In this document: positions 35,875 to 47,236 of the stretch, one piece after another | How positions within the stretch are numbered: the stretch's first letter is position 1 | How the letters are laid out: each line of letters begins with the position of its first letter | Assembly (NCBI GenBank): GCA_035578155.1 | Contig: JAPWDM010000008.1 | Location: 25,506,598 to 25,570,597 of the forward strand | Direction of reading: 5' to 3' | Length of the DNA stretch: 64,000 nucleotides | Origin: Brachynemurus nebulosus | Lineage: Eukaryota > Arthropoda > Insecta > Neuroptera > Myrmeleontidae | The notes under the pieces: generated by a model | Told to the model about the DNA's origin: nothing | What the model saw: only the letters and a program-made list of their open reading frames with translations | The model's database searches: none | Translations under genes and position numbers: made by a program

Positions 35875-36590
35875 AGGCTGCTGTTACATTGGATACGAAT
35901 TCGTACGAAAATTGATTCGTACGAGCTCGTACGAAATTCATTCGTACGACTGTGTGGTTACATTGGATACGGAATCGTAATACGAATTCGTATTTAAAAT
36001 TTTTTTACCTATATTTTAATCGGTTAATTTACCCTAATCAGACATAACTATGGAAACAAAAAATTGCAATATAAAATCAATGGACAATATTTGACAATTC
36101 GAAATGTCAAAAAGTTGCATAGGACTAAAAATCAACAATTTTGGTTTGGGGCGAATTAGGGAAAAACTAATTATACAATATTGCATTGTCATCAAGGTTA
36201 GACACGTATGCAAAATTTGAAACCTCTAGCTCAATTGGAACCTGTCTAAATTTTGATTCCAAGATTTGATCTAAACCAACATACTAACATACCAAGTTAA
36301 ATAAAAGCTTTTAAAAATTATCTAAACATTTCCTCTGCCACCTCATTCCACAATTTTTTATTTAACTTTCGATTATGATAATATTAATGTTTTGATCCCT
36401 TATAGACCGCCTTTGTTCAACCGCCTTTGCCTTTGGTCGTATTAAAAAGTCGTACGAGCTCGTACGAACGAGTCGTAAGCAGTGTAACCACGCTTGTCTA
36501 AATGTATGCATTTGTTTAATTCGAATAAACTCGTACGAATTCGTACGAATGAATTTTCGGATGAATTCGTATCCAGTATAACCGCTACCT
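35875..36590. mobile_element. Element with palindromic TTCGTACGAA arrays at both ends
   Basis: The ends share GTTACATTGGATACGAATTC (left) and its inverted counterpart GAATTCGTATCCAGTATAAC (right). TTCGTACGAA, GCTCGTACGA and related palindromes recur at 35898-35995 and 36450-36575. The interior (about 36000-36120) shares sequence with the arms of the element at 42914-43977, so one family may have inserted into or exchanged with the other. Confidence 0.75.
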
Positions 36591-37195
36591 AATACATTCA
36601 TGTTCTCATATGTGTAAATTCATTCTTTACCTTGTTTTTCATACGGTCGCGATTCACCGCATAATAAAAGTATTTTTTTTACAATCTGTAACGAACCATA
36701 CTTTTTATAGCTATTTATGAAGTTTCTGAATACATTTTTTGTGGGATTTTTTTGAGTGGTCCCTATCTAACGAATAAAAAGAGGTTATACTATACTCAAT
36801 TTTTATTTTAATACAATAATTTTATAATTATTATTATCTCTTAATTTATTTATTAATACGAATATGTAAATATATTTTAACTATGCACGCGTGAAGCACA
36901 TTTTAGATACATATGATAAAATATAATACCTATGTACATCGTCGTATCTATACATCAAATATTTGCTTCATAAATTTATAATAATATAATTATAATACAT
37001 ATTCCTTGGGGAATTGTTATGAAACTTTGGTGGTGTTTCAAAGAACTACCTTTAACACTGCTTAAAATGTATTACAATACTAAATACATATGTATTCACG
37101 TTTCTGACAAACGTGTGTACATAGATCCAAGGTAGATTAAGATAGGTACGCCGACGCGCAGATCTTGATGACGTAGATGGCGAATTATATATATG
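36591..37195. other. Nothing recognised
   Basis: AT-rich sequence without a supported feature. Confidence 0.45.
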
Positions 37196-37393
37196 TATAC
37201 AGCCTGAGTTTTTTGAGAGTTGCCGTTTTTACTACAGCCAAACCGTTGATTTAATTGAGAAATTGTTCAAATAAGAGTTGTAGATATCGACGGGGGCAAT
37301 GATTACTATAGTCAGGATCTTTATAGCTCTTAGCTCTTATCAACGGTTTGGCTGTAATAGAAATGGTAACTCTAAAAAAACTCAGACTGTATA
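37196..37393. mobile_element. 198-bp MITE with about 55-bp terminal repeats
   Basis: TATACAGCCTGAGTTTTTTG at the left is mirrored by CTCAGACTGTATA at the right. The match runs through AGAGTT and ACAGCCAAACCGTTGAT. TA flanks are consistent with a Tc1/mariner-type MITE. Confidence 0.88.
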
Positions 37394-37470
37394 AATATAA
37401 TAATATGTAATTGTAATGTTGTCTTTTTCTGAATGATTATAATATTAAGAGCGAAAACTGTGGGTTATTT

Positions 37471-38074
37471 TATACAATAATAATATTTTTGTACCCCTTT
37501 CCCACAAAAAATTGTTTTTTCTTCTTTTCTTCGTTTTTCTTACTAGACCGGTTTCGATCACTTTTATGATCCTCTTCAGTAGTTTTTTGCTGAAATAAAA
37601 AATTATTAATTACGTACCTAAAAAAGAAGAGAAAATAAATTAAGTACCTTAAAGAGAAAAGAGAAAATTTAGTGCCTAAAAAAGAAAAGAGAAAATAGAT
37701 TAAGTACCTAAAAAAAAAAAGAGAAACTGAATTAAGTACCTAAAAGAAAAAGAGAAAATTAAGTACCTAAAAAGAAAAAAAGAGAATTAAGTATCTGAAA
37801 GAGAAAAGAGAGTTAGGTAAAATACCTGAAAGAAAAAGAAACGTTAGAAATTTTAATAATCTGATCGCAAATCGCAATAATAGATCGATCCTTAGTGGAG
37901 TATTGTTAACAACAATGTCAACAAATACATTCAACCAAAAGCCGATTTAAACGCTCATTCGATGAAGGCATACTTCAGGATCACCAAAGTGATCGAAACC
38001 GGTCTAGTAAGAAAAACGAAGAAAAGAAGAAAAAACAATTTTTTGTGGGAAAGGGGTACAAAAATATTATTATT
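37471..38074. mobile_element. Inverted-repeat element with a tandem-repeat loop
   Basis: Arms 37471-37581 and 37978-38074 are near-perfect complements and include TTTGTACCCCTTTCCCACAA, CTTACTAGACCGGTTTCGAT and CAC. The loop contains a tandem array (37613-37842). The GAAACCGGTCTAGTAAGAAA block is familiar from dispersed insect repeats, but I cannot name its class with confidence. Confidence 0.75.
37613..37842 (+). repeat. Tandem array, about 30-35 bp x 7-8
   Basis: Units follow the pattern ATTAAGTACCTAAAAAAGAA plus AAGAGAAA, with variable A/G spacers. The array fills much of the loop between the two arms of the surrounding element. Confidence 0.8.
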
Positions 38075-38360
38075 GTCTTTTTCTAAAAATTCAAATATGT
38101 GACGTATCATGACGTAGATGGCGAAATGCGCAAAAAACCTTATTTTGGACTCAAATGTAGCATGGGCTGCATAGATCATTAATTTATTACATAAAATTTT
38201 AGAATATAATATTATTAAAATATGTAAAAAAAAAAAATGCAAACACAGTTATATAAATATCTACATACATATGTACACTGTGTTCACAAAAAAAAATACA
38301 CTTATCACAAGTTATTTTAATGTATATGTGTCATTGAAACAAATTATACATATTCCTCTA

Positions 38361-38794
38361 TTAAGGGAGACCAATAGTGTGACCGTCTGAAAAAAAGATG
38401 ATTTTTGGGAATTTTTTTAAAGAACACTACTGTATGTAATGTTTTAACATTTTAAGGATATATTCGTTGATATATAATAAATTCACGATAAAATTTTTGG
38501 ACCAAAAGATTGAAAATTCAGTGAGTTATTCGCGATCTCCCAAGGCTCCAAAAAAAAGTTACCCCACTGCTGCAGTGATAGCGACCTTCACAGTGCCTGA
38601 AATCAAAAAAACCAAAAAGCCTGTTAAACTAGAAGGTATTTCCCGTGCCGTGAACCTCAATCGAAAAAAAAAGTTGAAATTTAATAAAATGGCGGAGTTT
38701 TTAAAAAAATGTTTCAAATTTTACGCGAAAATTTGATGATTTTTAGTCTGCAAAAATTAAATTTTTTATTCGATCGGGAAACTGGTCCCCTTAA
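38361..38794. mobile_element. TTAA-bounded MITE, GGGxGACCA ends
   Basis: Ends are TTAAGGGAGACCAATAG and, inverted, TTAAGGGGACCAGTTTC. The second inner block GTCTGAAAAAAAGATGATTTTT is partly mirrored on the right. TTAA copies lie at 38361-38364 and 38791-38794. The 89-codon frame inside (38467-38736) is lysine-rich and not a recognised protein. A lone end of the same family lies at 10914-11063. Confidence 0.8.
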
Positions 38795-40955
38795 TAAACT
38801 TATTACACATAGGTTATATGTATACTAAAAATATCTATAATATTACGGTTGCTGCGTAAAGAACTACTTTAGGAACAAAGAGTACTGCAAGCTTTTAGCA
38901 ACAACAGACTTGATTCTGATACCATCGTTTAAATAAAATACCGTAAGTAATTAATTCACTCGTTGCTTTCGAAATATTTTTTTAAATTATCTGGGAGATC
39001 AATAAATGTTCATTTTGATAAATAATAAACAAATGTTTTGCGAAGCAAAATACCACTTGAAATTGTGGCAATACTGTTTGAAACACCTTTTGAAACTGTG
39101 GCAATATTGTTTCCAGCCGTCAGTTCATTTTCAAACAGAATTCTTTAACAAGCTTACGAGGGTAGATGGCTGATTAAAAATAAATGAAAAAATATTCAAG
39201 ATACACTTAATTATATGTACTTTAATGTATAAGTTTTTTTTTTTTTGTTTTTTTTTAATTACGATAAATAGTTTCTCCAGAAAGAAATTCCATAATAGTG
39301 TTTTTTTTTATAACATATCACTTGTAAAAGACCCTTCAAGCTAAATTTAGATTGATAGAGTAGACAGTAGGGCAATATAGGTAAGTACTCACTATCTCGA
39401 TTTAGGTAAAGTAGTTTGGTGTTGTCACTCTACCACCTGTTTTCTCCCACTATCGACTTATTCTAATCCTCCCTAAAGAACTCGTCCAATTTAAACTGGT
39501 GCTAAAGTTGTAGAACTATGTTAGCTAAAGTAAATTTAACTATTCTCTGCCAAAATTCTTTTGTGTGTCGAAAATATTCTATCAAAACAGACAGAGCAAA
39601 GTAGAATTGGATAAATATATATTATGATAGTATATTTTAACCACTTTCTCTACCAATGTAAGTTAACTCAGCTTTAGGGATGGAAATCAAGTTTACGCAA
39701 GCAGCAAATTAAATAAAATAAATATGTATTTTCTTTGTCGGAAAATCAATATTTTTGGGGAGATCCAAAAACCTTATTTTTACCAAAGATACTGTTGTCC
39801 CGATATGACGAGAAAATGAGTTCCTTCCCCTACATTAAGCTGTTAATTTATTTGTATTTCAATCAAGGTTAAAATTAGCAGCTAATTTAAACTATTCTGA
39901 AATTTTAATTTTAATTTTCATATCAGCACTCCATATACAAATTATTTGCATGTTTCTTCCTTTTTATTCATTGATACATTTGATTTGCATACATTACCTA
40001 TTTGTACATAGAAAAAAAATTATTTATTTTCTTGTTTATAAAATAATTAAAATATTATTATTCAAAAAGTTGCGTAACTCTAGAATTTTACACGTAATTA
40101 AATGAAAACATAGAATACAGATGCATAGATACAATGTTTTTGTAATCAATTCAGTGATATGAATCTTATGAACCAGATGGAATAATAATGATTGGCCAAA
40201 ATTATTCCATCAGAGTTTCTTTGTAGAATCTTGTTTTATATACGAAACTAATTATTAAATTTAATGTTAAATATTTTTATACTCTTTGGTACAATACTAA
40301 CAATAAAGGATTCTATCAAAATTCCTGTAGGCTGTGACCTGTTGGAGAATAAGCATCATCTTGTGGTGAATTAAACAAAATTTTCAACTTTAGTATGCAC
40401 TTAATTTGAGTTTTATATAGGATGATGGGAACATAAATTGAGTCTAAAATTCGATGAGAACCTATGTACCTACTTACTAACCGCTTCCTTAATCGAAACA
40501 GGTTTGAGATAATTTACAATGTTGAAACCACTGATGGTTTTAGATAAATCAGACTGTACTGTAACGTCTATAACTAATCAAAAATTTTGTAAACATTATA
40601 CTATTTATTGTATTACTTATGGTATTTACAGGTGCTAATGACCTCGTAGCCGATGGACCTAAAATAATAAAAAAAAAAAATAAGCCTGTGGGTTTTCAAG
40701 GGGCATAAAACAATCTGCTGGAAAGCGCTTAGTTGCGACACAAATGAGATGTAAAACGTGCAGTCTCTTAATTCAGTGCAATTTCTTTTGTGTTCCATTT
40801 GTAATATTTACAAGACAATTAGATCGGCAATCACTCGCTCTCTGGAACATTGACTATATTGTTATAATTCGTACACCCCTCCCCCCCACCAATTCTTTTT
40901 ACAGGGCAATCTCGGTAGACCTCTTTCTGTTTACTTTTTACTATATAACTAATAT
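38795..40955. other. Mostly unassigned; R76 family copy at 39012-39075
   Basis: AAATAATAAACAAATGTTTT and GCGAAGCAAAATACCACTT (plus strand) place a partial member of the R76 repeat at 39012-39075. A GTGGCAATA-x-TGTTT block is doubled just after it. The rest (39120-40950) holds no supported gene or element. Confidence 0.5.
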
Positions 40956-42144
40956 AAGTCAAATCAACTAAAAATGGTCTGACGTCCTTAACAAGCTAGA
41001 AGGGTGCACAAAATTAGACATACAACTTTAAGTTACTATAATTACTCTAATTCAGAAATAACAAAAAGGGAAAGAGACTGAAAACTAAGTACAGGAAGGA
41101 TTCTTTTTATAATACACGTGCGAGAAAGAAAAAATCATATTTCCTAATCTTTCTAAGAAAGAAAGAAATATATTTTTTATTCCTTTTATGAATGTACTAC
41201 AAATATATAATTTGTATACAGGATGTTTCATGTATTAAATATGAAATATATTTTTAATATGAAATAGGTACATTTATTTTTTATAAAAGTATTTAACTGA
41301 TTTGTAAGTTAAGTAAGTAAGAAGTAAGTAAGTTTTTAACTGATTATTAAATACAAGCTGTACCTACGATGTCGCTCGCGCGAAGCATTGTAATAAAACC
41401 AATGAGAAGTATATAAGTAATAATTATACAGAACTTGCACATAGAACAATAATTTTTGCCTAATGCATGCACATGCTCAAAATGGTTTTTCTATTTTCCC
41501 GTAGGAGCGAGACATTTTCCTGGACTAAAAAGTATCTTAATTGTTGACCCAGGTAATAGGTTACAACCACACCAAATTCCATAAAAATCCGTTTAATAGT
41601 TTTCGCGTAATATGTGCACTTGTTCAAAATGGTTTTTCTATTGTCCCGTGAGAATGAGGCATTTTCCCGGAGTAAAAAGTATTTTAGATGTTGACCCAGG
41701 TAATAAGTTATTACCACACCAAATTTCATTAAAATCCGTCCAATAGTTTTAGCATGATGCGTGCACAGACAGACAGACAGACAAAAATTTTAAAAATCGC
41801 TGTTTTGATATCGACTTCGATAGCTATTTACAGTACCAGTACAATTTTCAAAAAATATTCAATGTACAGAAACCTGTCTCGTTACAGTTTTATTATATTA
41901 TAGATTTTGCACTAAAATGTATTGCAAACAATTATCATATACATTTGTATTCTATACACATCGAAAAGTCATGATTATCAACCTGTGTATTCTGAATTTG
42001 TATTTAAAAAGAGATAGAAATATAACTGCATTTTTATCTGATCAGGATGTATTATAAAAAAAAGAATCCTTGCTGTATATCTGATTTTGTTTTATTTATT
42101 GCATTTATTTGATAACGTCAGACCATTTTTAGTTTATTTGACCT
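40956..42144. mobile_element. Inverted-repeat element split by a non-LTR tail
   Basis: AAGTCAAATCAACTAAAAAT with GGTCTGACGT at 40956 is mirrored at 42114-42144. A second mirrored pair, AAGGATTCTTTTTATAATAC at about 41098 and its complement at 42043-42075, lies inside. The sequence between the inner pair includes an unrelated retroelement tail at 41360-41800. Confidence 0.7.
41360..41800 (+). mobile_element. 3' tail of a non-LTR element or SINE, with 147-bp duplication
   Basis: The end, CCACACCAAATTTCATTAAA then ATCCGTCCAATAGTTTTAGC, followed by CAGACAGACAGACAGACAAA, is a typical arthropod RTE/SINE-like 3' tail. The block running from CTCAAAATGGTTTTTCTATT to the CGTAATATG/CATGATGCG junction is present twice (41475-41621 and 41622-41768). 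No reverse transcriptase is present. The 89-codon minus-strand frame across both units is an artefact of this duplication. Confidence 0.7.
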
Positions 42145-42376
42145 ATGTTTTCCAAATTGTGAATTTTTTGAAGCCAGAAAAATGACAGTTTCAGCAGTCT
42201 GCAAAATACAAAATATTAATCCTGCCATAATACGTAAACACTAAAAAATTTAGAGCATATATTAGAATCAATTTGTACAAAACAATTTTCGATTTAGATT
42301 AATTTATTTAGGTTGTTTTATTATAAAATTTAGTTACTGCCATATACAACGGAAGGTATTAAATCCATATTCAGCG

Positions 42377-42378
<2 letters not shown>

Positions 42379-42461
<83 letters not shown>
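42379..42461. repeat. (TA)n microsatellite
   Basis: About 83 bases of uninterrupted TA. Confidence 0.97.
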
Positions 42462-42464
<3 letters not shown>

Positions 42465-42913
42465 CCAAAATTATTTGATGTATAGAATGTTAGTTAATAT
42501 CCAGTCATTTATTTTGATTATTATATTAATTTGTAATGTCCATTTGCTATTTTAACAGAATTATTTAACCATGATTTATATATCTCCAATACCGGTAATA
42601 TCGAAATTTCTACTAATACCATCCGGTTCAAATGATATCATTCGTATTACGTTAATACGTTTTGCTAACAATAAGTGTAAGGTACATAAATGCAATTGAA
42701 TTTACCAGATAGCATATTATTTCAACTATTATTATTACCTTTATATATCGAATAAAGTTGTACCTAATAGCATGTCCACTTTCCATTAATATAAATTGCT
42801 TAGGAGATATTCCTAATAGTCAATACATACAAAGGAAAAATTTGCCAAAAATATATTGGACACGCATAAAGTCAGGTTCCTTAGTAAAGGGAGGTTTTCA
42901 CAGTTTTTGATAT
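42462..42913. other. Nothing recognised
   Basis: No supported gene or repeat structure. Confidence 0.45.
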
Positions 42914-43977
42914 TAGTACGGGAGGTAGCGTTGTATTTTCATTAGTGATTTTAGGCCGAATAAATTCTACTTTAAATGTTACATCAAAACGGGCGTCAAC
43001 AGTCGTATCAGTCGGTGGACCTAAAAGAGACAGCGAGTTTTATTTTGCGCAACTTTTTGACATTTAGAACTGCCAAATATTGTCCACTGATTTTACAATA
43101 CAAAAAATTTGTGACCCCGAGCTAGTCTAATGTCTAGCAACTCCGCTCCTGGTTGATAAGATCGTGAGTTCGGTACCAACCGGTGGAGATACGTCATCTA
43201 CACTACCATACCGCATTATCCATCAATAACCATTCCAACCTCAAAAACTCAATAGCACATTACAAGGGTACATATGACCTAAGCTGTTGCGTACCAAAAA
43301 ACAATAAAAAAAAAAAAAATTGTTATTGTAATTTTCAATTTCTACAGTTATGTTTAATTAGAAATTTATTTAACTTCCTATCACTGAGTACTGAATCGAA
43401 CATATTAACATATGTTTCTTAGAGATACCACAGGCATTAAATTTTGAAGCATAACTCAATTTTAGTAAATCCAACTTGTAACCACGGAGACTTGTTTATA
43501 AATATTAGATAAACCATTAAATTCACATTAAATTAATGGTTGGATCGCCATTGAAGTAATCACATTAGTCAATTTTTTTGCTTCAATTTCTTAATATATT
43601 TGTAATATACAGCATTCTCTCTAGTCGATTCTCTCCTCAATGCTTCCTATACGAAATTAATTTTAAAAAAATTACCTAATTAAAGAAATAATTTTTTTAG
43701 CTATATATTGATCGGTCATCCCATTCTAATCAAACGTAACTATGGAAATTAAAAATTATAACAACAATTTTTTTTTTTATAATGTTAAATCAGTGAACAG
43801 TATTTGAGTTCTAAATGTCAAAAAGCGGTGCAAAATTAAACTCTCTGCCTCTTTTAAGTCCACCACGGGAACGGCTGACGCCCGTTTTGATGATTATTAG
43901 GTACTCATCTAATATTTAAAGTAGAATTCATTTGACCTAAAATCACTAATGAAAACACAACGCTACCTCCCGTACTA
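42914..43977. mobile_element. Long inverted-repeat element, TAGTACGGGAGGTAGCG ends
   Basis: The left arm (42914-43110, resuming 43320-43366) and right arm (about 43727-43977) match over about 240 bases. Shared blocks include TAGTACGGGAGGTAGCGTTG, TTCATTAGTGATTTTAGG, ATCAAAACGGGCGTCA and TTTTTGACATTTAGAACT. The left arm is broken by a SINE. No transposase is visible. Confidence 0.85.
43112..43319 (+). mobile_element. tRNA-derived SINE
   Basis: The head contains TAGTCTAATGTCTAGCAAC, a polymerase III A-box-like tRNA sequence, followed at 43166-43177 by GAGTTCGGTACC, a B-box-like sequence. The body ends in a poly(A) run (43306-43319). The insert lies inside the left arm of the surrounding element, and sequence after the poly(A) resumes the arm (TTGTTATTGTAATTTTCAAT). 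A short direct repeat resembling AATTTGT/AAATTGT borders it. It is not a functional tRNA: the cloverleaf acceptor stem is not closed. Confidence 0.65.
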
Positions 43978-44242
43978 TATACAATATGTATATAAGATAT
44001 AGAAGTGTATTTTTGACGGTTTATCATAAATAAATTTAAGTACGAAAATGTTTTTCTACCCTTACTGTTAAAAGTAACATTTTGCGCACGGCTAAGAATA
44101 TGTAAAAATTAACAATTGCCCACACCGTGTGGAAATAGCGTGCGAAATAATTTCCCACGACTTTATATAATAAAAAAGTAGGCTGTTTCTTTAATTTAAT
44201 AACAGTATACTATTTTGTACTTAATAGTTATTTGTGTATTAA

Positions 44243-44346
44243 GAGCGCAAAATGGTACATTGGGGCTCGACTGAGAATGTTGACGCGCGACGCCGCCAGG
44301 CGGAGCGCGTTATTCTCATGAGAGCGGCAATGTCATTTTGTGCTCG
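44243..44346. repeat. Imperfect palindrome, about 50-base arms, GC-rich centre
   Basis: GAGCGCAAAATGGTACATTG on the left pairs with CAATGTCATTTTGTGCTC on the right. The centre GCCGCCAGGCGG and flanking GCGC blocks are GC-rich in otherwise very AT-rich DNA. Confidence 0.75.
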
Positions 44347-44394
44347 AATTACACACAAAATTTTTTCTACAATCTTATAAAATGTATTTTTTAT

Positions 44395-45608
44395 TTAACC
44401 CCTTAACTACCGAATGTATTTTGTCGGTAGACTACTAGTGGTACTTACAAGTACCAGTAACTTTATTAACATATTTAAAATATATCTATTAGATTTTATA
44501 CAAAAAAAATTTAAACACTTAAAAGTAGAATCATTTAACATATTATTTCTGAAATTTTTAATAGTATTGTATGTACTAGCTACACATAAATAAAATTCAA
44601 ACTTGTTAGGGGCACAAGTGTAAAAAAGTTATTGTACTAACATTTTTTTTAATTGTTATTATTTGATAATTTGGCGATATTGTTGCCGTTTTTTGTGTTA
44701 TTCTGTTAAAATATGATTTGTTATTTTTAAGTATATCAAGAGTAACAAAATTGACAACTTAATTTTTACAATTTTAACAAAAATACGAAGTGGACTGGTA
44801 AGTACCACTAAGTGTTTTATACACCAATTTTTATTGCTTTTAACAATGTGAGACCGAAATTGTATTTTAGAGATAGACAACAATCACTTACTTTAGAAAA
44901 CCTCTATCCGACTAAAAAATATGTTTATTCAGTATCACAGGATGTTAATATAATAGAGGCGTCCGATGTTAAAAAGTTTGATATTTGATAATTTGAGAGG
45001 AAGATGCGAAATTTGCCGTGCATTAGGTCTCTACTCAATATCATTTTCTAAATGTGTAGCATATGAAGTATACTTCTGTTGTAATAAAGAAAAAACCGTT
45101 TTCTACATTATCATGTAAAATAATTTTTTTTTCCTTTGAGTTCTACTGAATTAATTTATATAATATTCACTGATTTGAGCATTACTTTATGGTATTCCAT
45201 ATTTGTAAATAACAGAACAATTTTATTTGAAAATGAGTAATTAAGCTCAAAAAAATTGTCACAATTAAGAAAATGAAGTGGTATTTTTTGCTAGGTAAAA
45301 TGTTTGTTCTATTATTTAATTTTTATAATTTAGATTAATGAAAAATTAAATGTTAAACATTAATATAAATAAACTGAATTCGGAAAAACTATCATGTTTA
45401 TTTACTCTAGTGGTACTTTGGAGTCCAAAATTTTTTTTCCCCATAAATTAAGTTTTTTCTCATATTTAACTTATGATATAGATAAAATGATGTATTTAAA
45501 TCCCAATAATGTACGACTTCAAGGAAAACTTAAACAGTACATATTTCTGGTATTTTTCGTGCAGAAAAAAACTGGACTTGTAAGTGCCACTAGTAGCGAA
45601 AGGGTTAA
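44395..45608. mobile_element. TTAA-bounded piggyBac-like element
   Basis: The left end is TTAACCCCTTAACTACCG, with CTACTAGTGGTACTTACAAG just inside. The right end, inverted, is TTAACCCTTTCGCTACTAGT followed by GGCACTTACAAGTCCAGT. CCC after TTAA and the TTAA target fit piggyBac ends. The motif AGTGGTACTTAC also occurs inverted at about 44796-44815. No transposase remains. An R76-like repeat lies inside at 45158-45300. Confidence 0.8.
45158..45300 (+). repeat. R76 family copy, expanded
   Basis: TTGAGCATTACTTTATGG and TATTCCATATTTGTAAATAA match the family. The AGTGGTATTTTTTGC end follows about 75 bases later, so this copy differs from the 76-bp member at 59675-59750. Confidence 0.6.
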
Positions 45609-45714
45609 AAGATACTTGAAAAAATAATAATGGACGTTAAAATTTACTTTAATATTATAATTTTTGCAGCTTCAAAAATATCTGGAAATGTACTTGAGAA
45701 ATCACTGTCACTAT

Positions 45715-46650
45715 TACACAGTAAAAAATTTGTTCTGCGTAAAAAAAAATTAATGGTTAAAATTTTTGTGTTAAATAAGTAACACAACCCTGTGTTAATG
45801 TAACATTTCGTGTTTGTGTTAAATGAAAATATTAACACAAATTTCGATTTAACAAAGTAAAAATGTTAACCTGTTTTGAACAACAAAGAAGTAACACAAT
45901 CTTTGTGTAAAACAAAAGAACGTTATAAGTACGTATGTTACATTAGAATATATATTTACCAAAATATATATAATAAAAAAGATGAGAATAGTTCTCATTA
46001 TTAAAGAAAACCGAAAAATTATAAGTTTTTTCAGTTTTATTAAACGTTTAAAAATGAAACAATTTTCTTACATTTTAAGGTTATTTTGTTATTGATATAA
46101 TATACTTGACATTGTATATTATAATATTATAATATACAATCTCAAGTAAGCTTACATGCTTTTTTTGTAACTGAATCTGCAACAAAATAACCTTAAAATG
46201 TAAGAAAATTGTTTCATTTTTAAACGTTTAATAAAACTGTATTCGTCAATAACTGAAAAAACTTATAATTTTTCGGTTCTGTTTAATAATAAAAACTACT
46301 CTCATCTTTATTATTATATATACTTTGGTAGATATATATGGAAACAAGTAAGAATTTTTACAAAGGACTCACTTATTTTACGTTCTTTGAGTCTCATTTA
46401 TAATAATATATGAACAAAATCGTTATAATTTTTGACGATTTTCAAATATCTTAAGCTGCAATGGAAGTAAAATATTGAATAAAAAAGTTTAACGTAAAAT
46501 GTATGTCCTCTTCTGTGTTAAATCATTGACACAAATTTTGTGTAAAGATTTAACACATATTCTTTGTGTTAAAGTAACACAAAAAATTGAGTGGACCGTT
46601 CTGGACATGTGAAATGTGTTAATTTTAATACAAATTTTTTTGGCTGTGTA
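45715..46650. mobile_element. MITE with TTAACAC/GTGTTAA-rich ends
   Basis: Ends are TACACAGTAAAAAATTTG and, inverted, TACACAGCCAAAAAAATTTG. GTGTTAA/TTAACAC motifs occur repeatedly at 45765-45915 and 46505-46625 but not in the core. The core is a separate long palindrome. Confidence 0.75.
45958..46335. repeat. Long palindrome in the core of the TTAACAC element
   Basis: The arms 45958-46090 and 46186-46335 are near-complements, including ACCAAAATATATATAATAA, AAAATGAAACAATTTTCTTA and CATTTTAAGGTTATTTTG. A smaller palindrome, ATTGTATATTATAATA with its mirror, lies in the spacer. This could be a second foldback element inserted into the first. Confidence 0.75.
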
Positions 46651-46883
46651 CATATTTCCATCATAATATATGTACATATTTTTTTAAATTTTTTATTCTT
46701 ATTATTTATTAATTATAGTTATTTATTATTTTTAATTAATATTTTGTAGTTATTTTGAAATTTAATAAAATTAATATTTCACATGATTACGATAAAAATT
46801 TAAAAAATTTAGAATCTGTTTATTTGTTGCTATAGAAAATATAAACAATGCCTACCCGATTTGTAATTAAATATACGTTGAGG

Positions 46884-46938
46884 GAGCGACAAAGTACTAC
46901 TTTTCCGCTTTAAAGCAAAAAATAGTACTTTGTTGCTC
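46884..46938. repeat. Near-perfect palindrome, 55 bp
   Basis: GAGCGACAAAGTACTACTTT pairs with its complement ending GTACTTTGTTGCTC. The centre is GCTTTAAAGC. Confidence 0.85.
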
Positions 46939-47236
46939 GGCGACTAGAGTCTTCGGCAAATACACATTTTGCACTCTCTTCACAGAGCGCAAAAGCCTAC
47001 TTTCCTCTAATATTGTAGAAAAGATCTATATAAATAATTCCGAAAATATTCATAGGTACATATGTTATTTATTGATTGTTGTTTTCATAGTTTCAAAGAA
47101 TACATTAGCAAAAATTTGAACATCTTACAACTGACATAAATTAATAAAAAATTTTACTATTACTTTTACTATTTATTTAAATTTTACCAAAAAAATGTGC
47201 TCGTAGAAAAAGTATAGTGTAAAATACGTGGGAAAA

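Noticed and set aside
37613..37842. CRISPR-like array
   Set aside because: The units are directly adjacent with no unique spacers of constant length, and the context is eukaryotic.
37540..38015. Possible hammerhead ribozyme core (CTGAAGA ... GAAA) in the GAAACCGGTC arms
   Set aside because: Only one arm has the CTGANGA part, stem II pairs with a bulge, and I could not find a closing stem III or cleavage site. A covariance-model search would be needed.
38467..38736. 89-codon frame inside the 38.4-kb TTAA MITE
   Set aside because: It lies wholly inside a 426-bp non-autonomous element, is lysine-rich from A-rich DNA and shows no motif.
41460..41729. 89-codon minus-strand frame with an internal repeat
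   Set aside because: Its repeat is the 147-bp DNA duplication of a retroelement tail; no protein family is recognised.
43112..43200. Functional tRNA gene
   Set aside because: A and B boxes are present, but the acceptor stem does not close and the sequence continues into a SINE body with a poly(A) tail.
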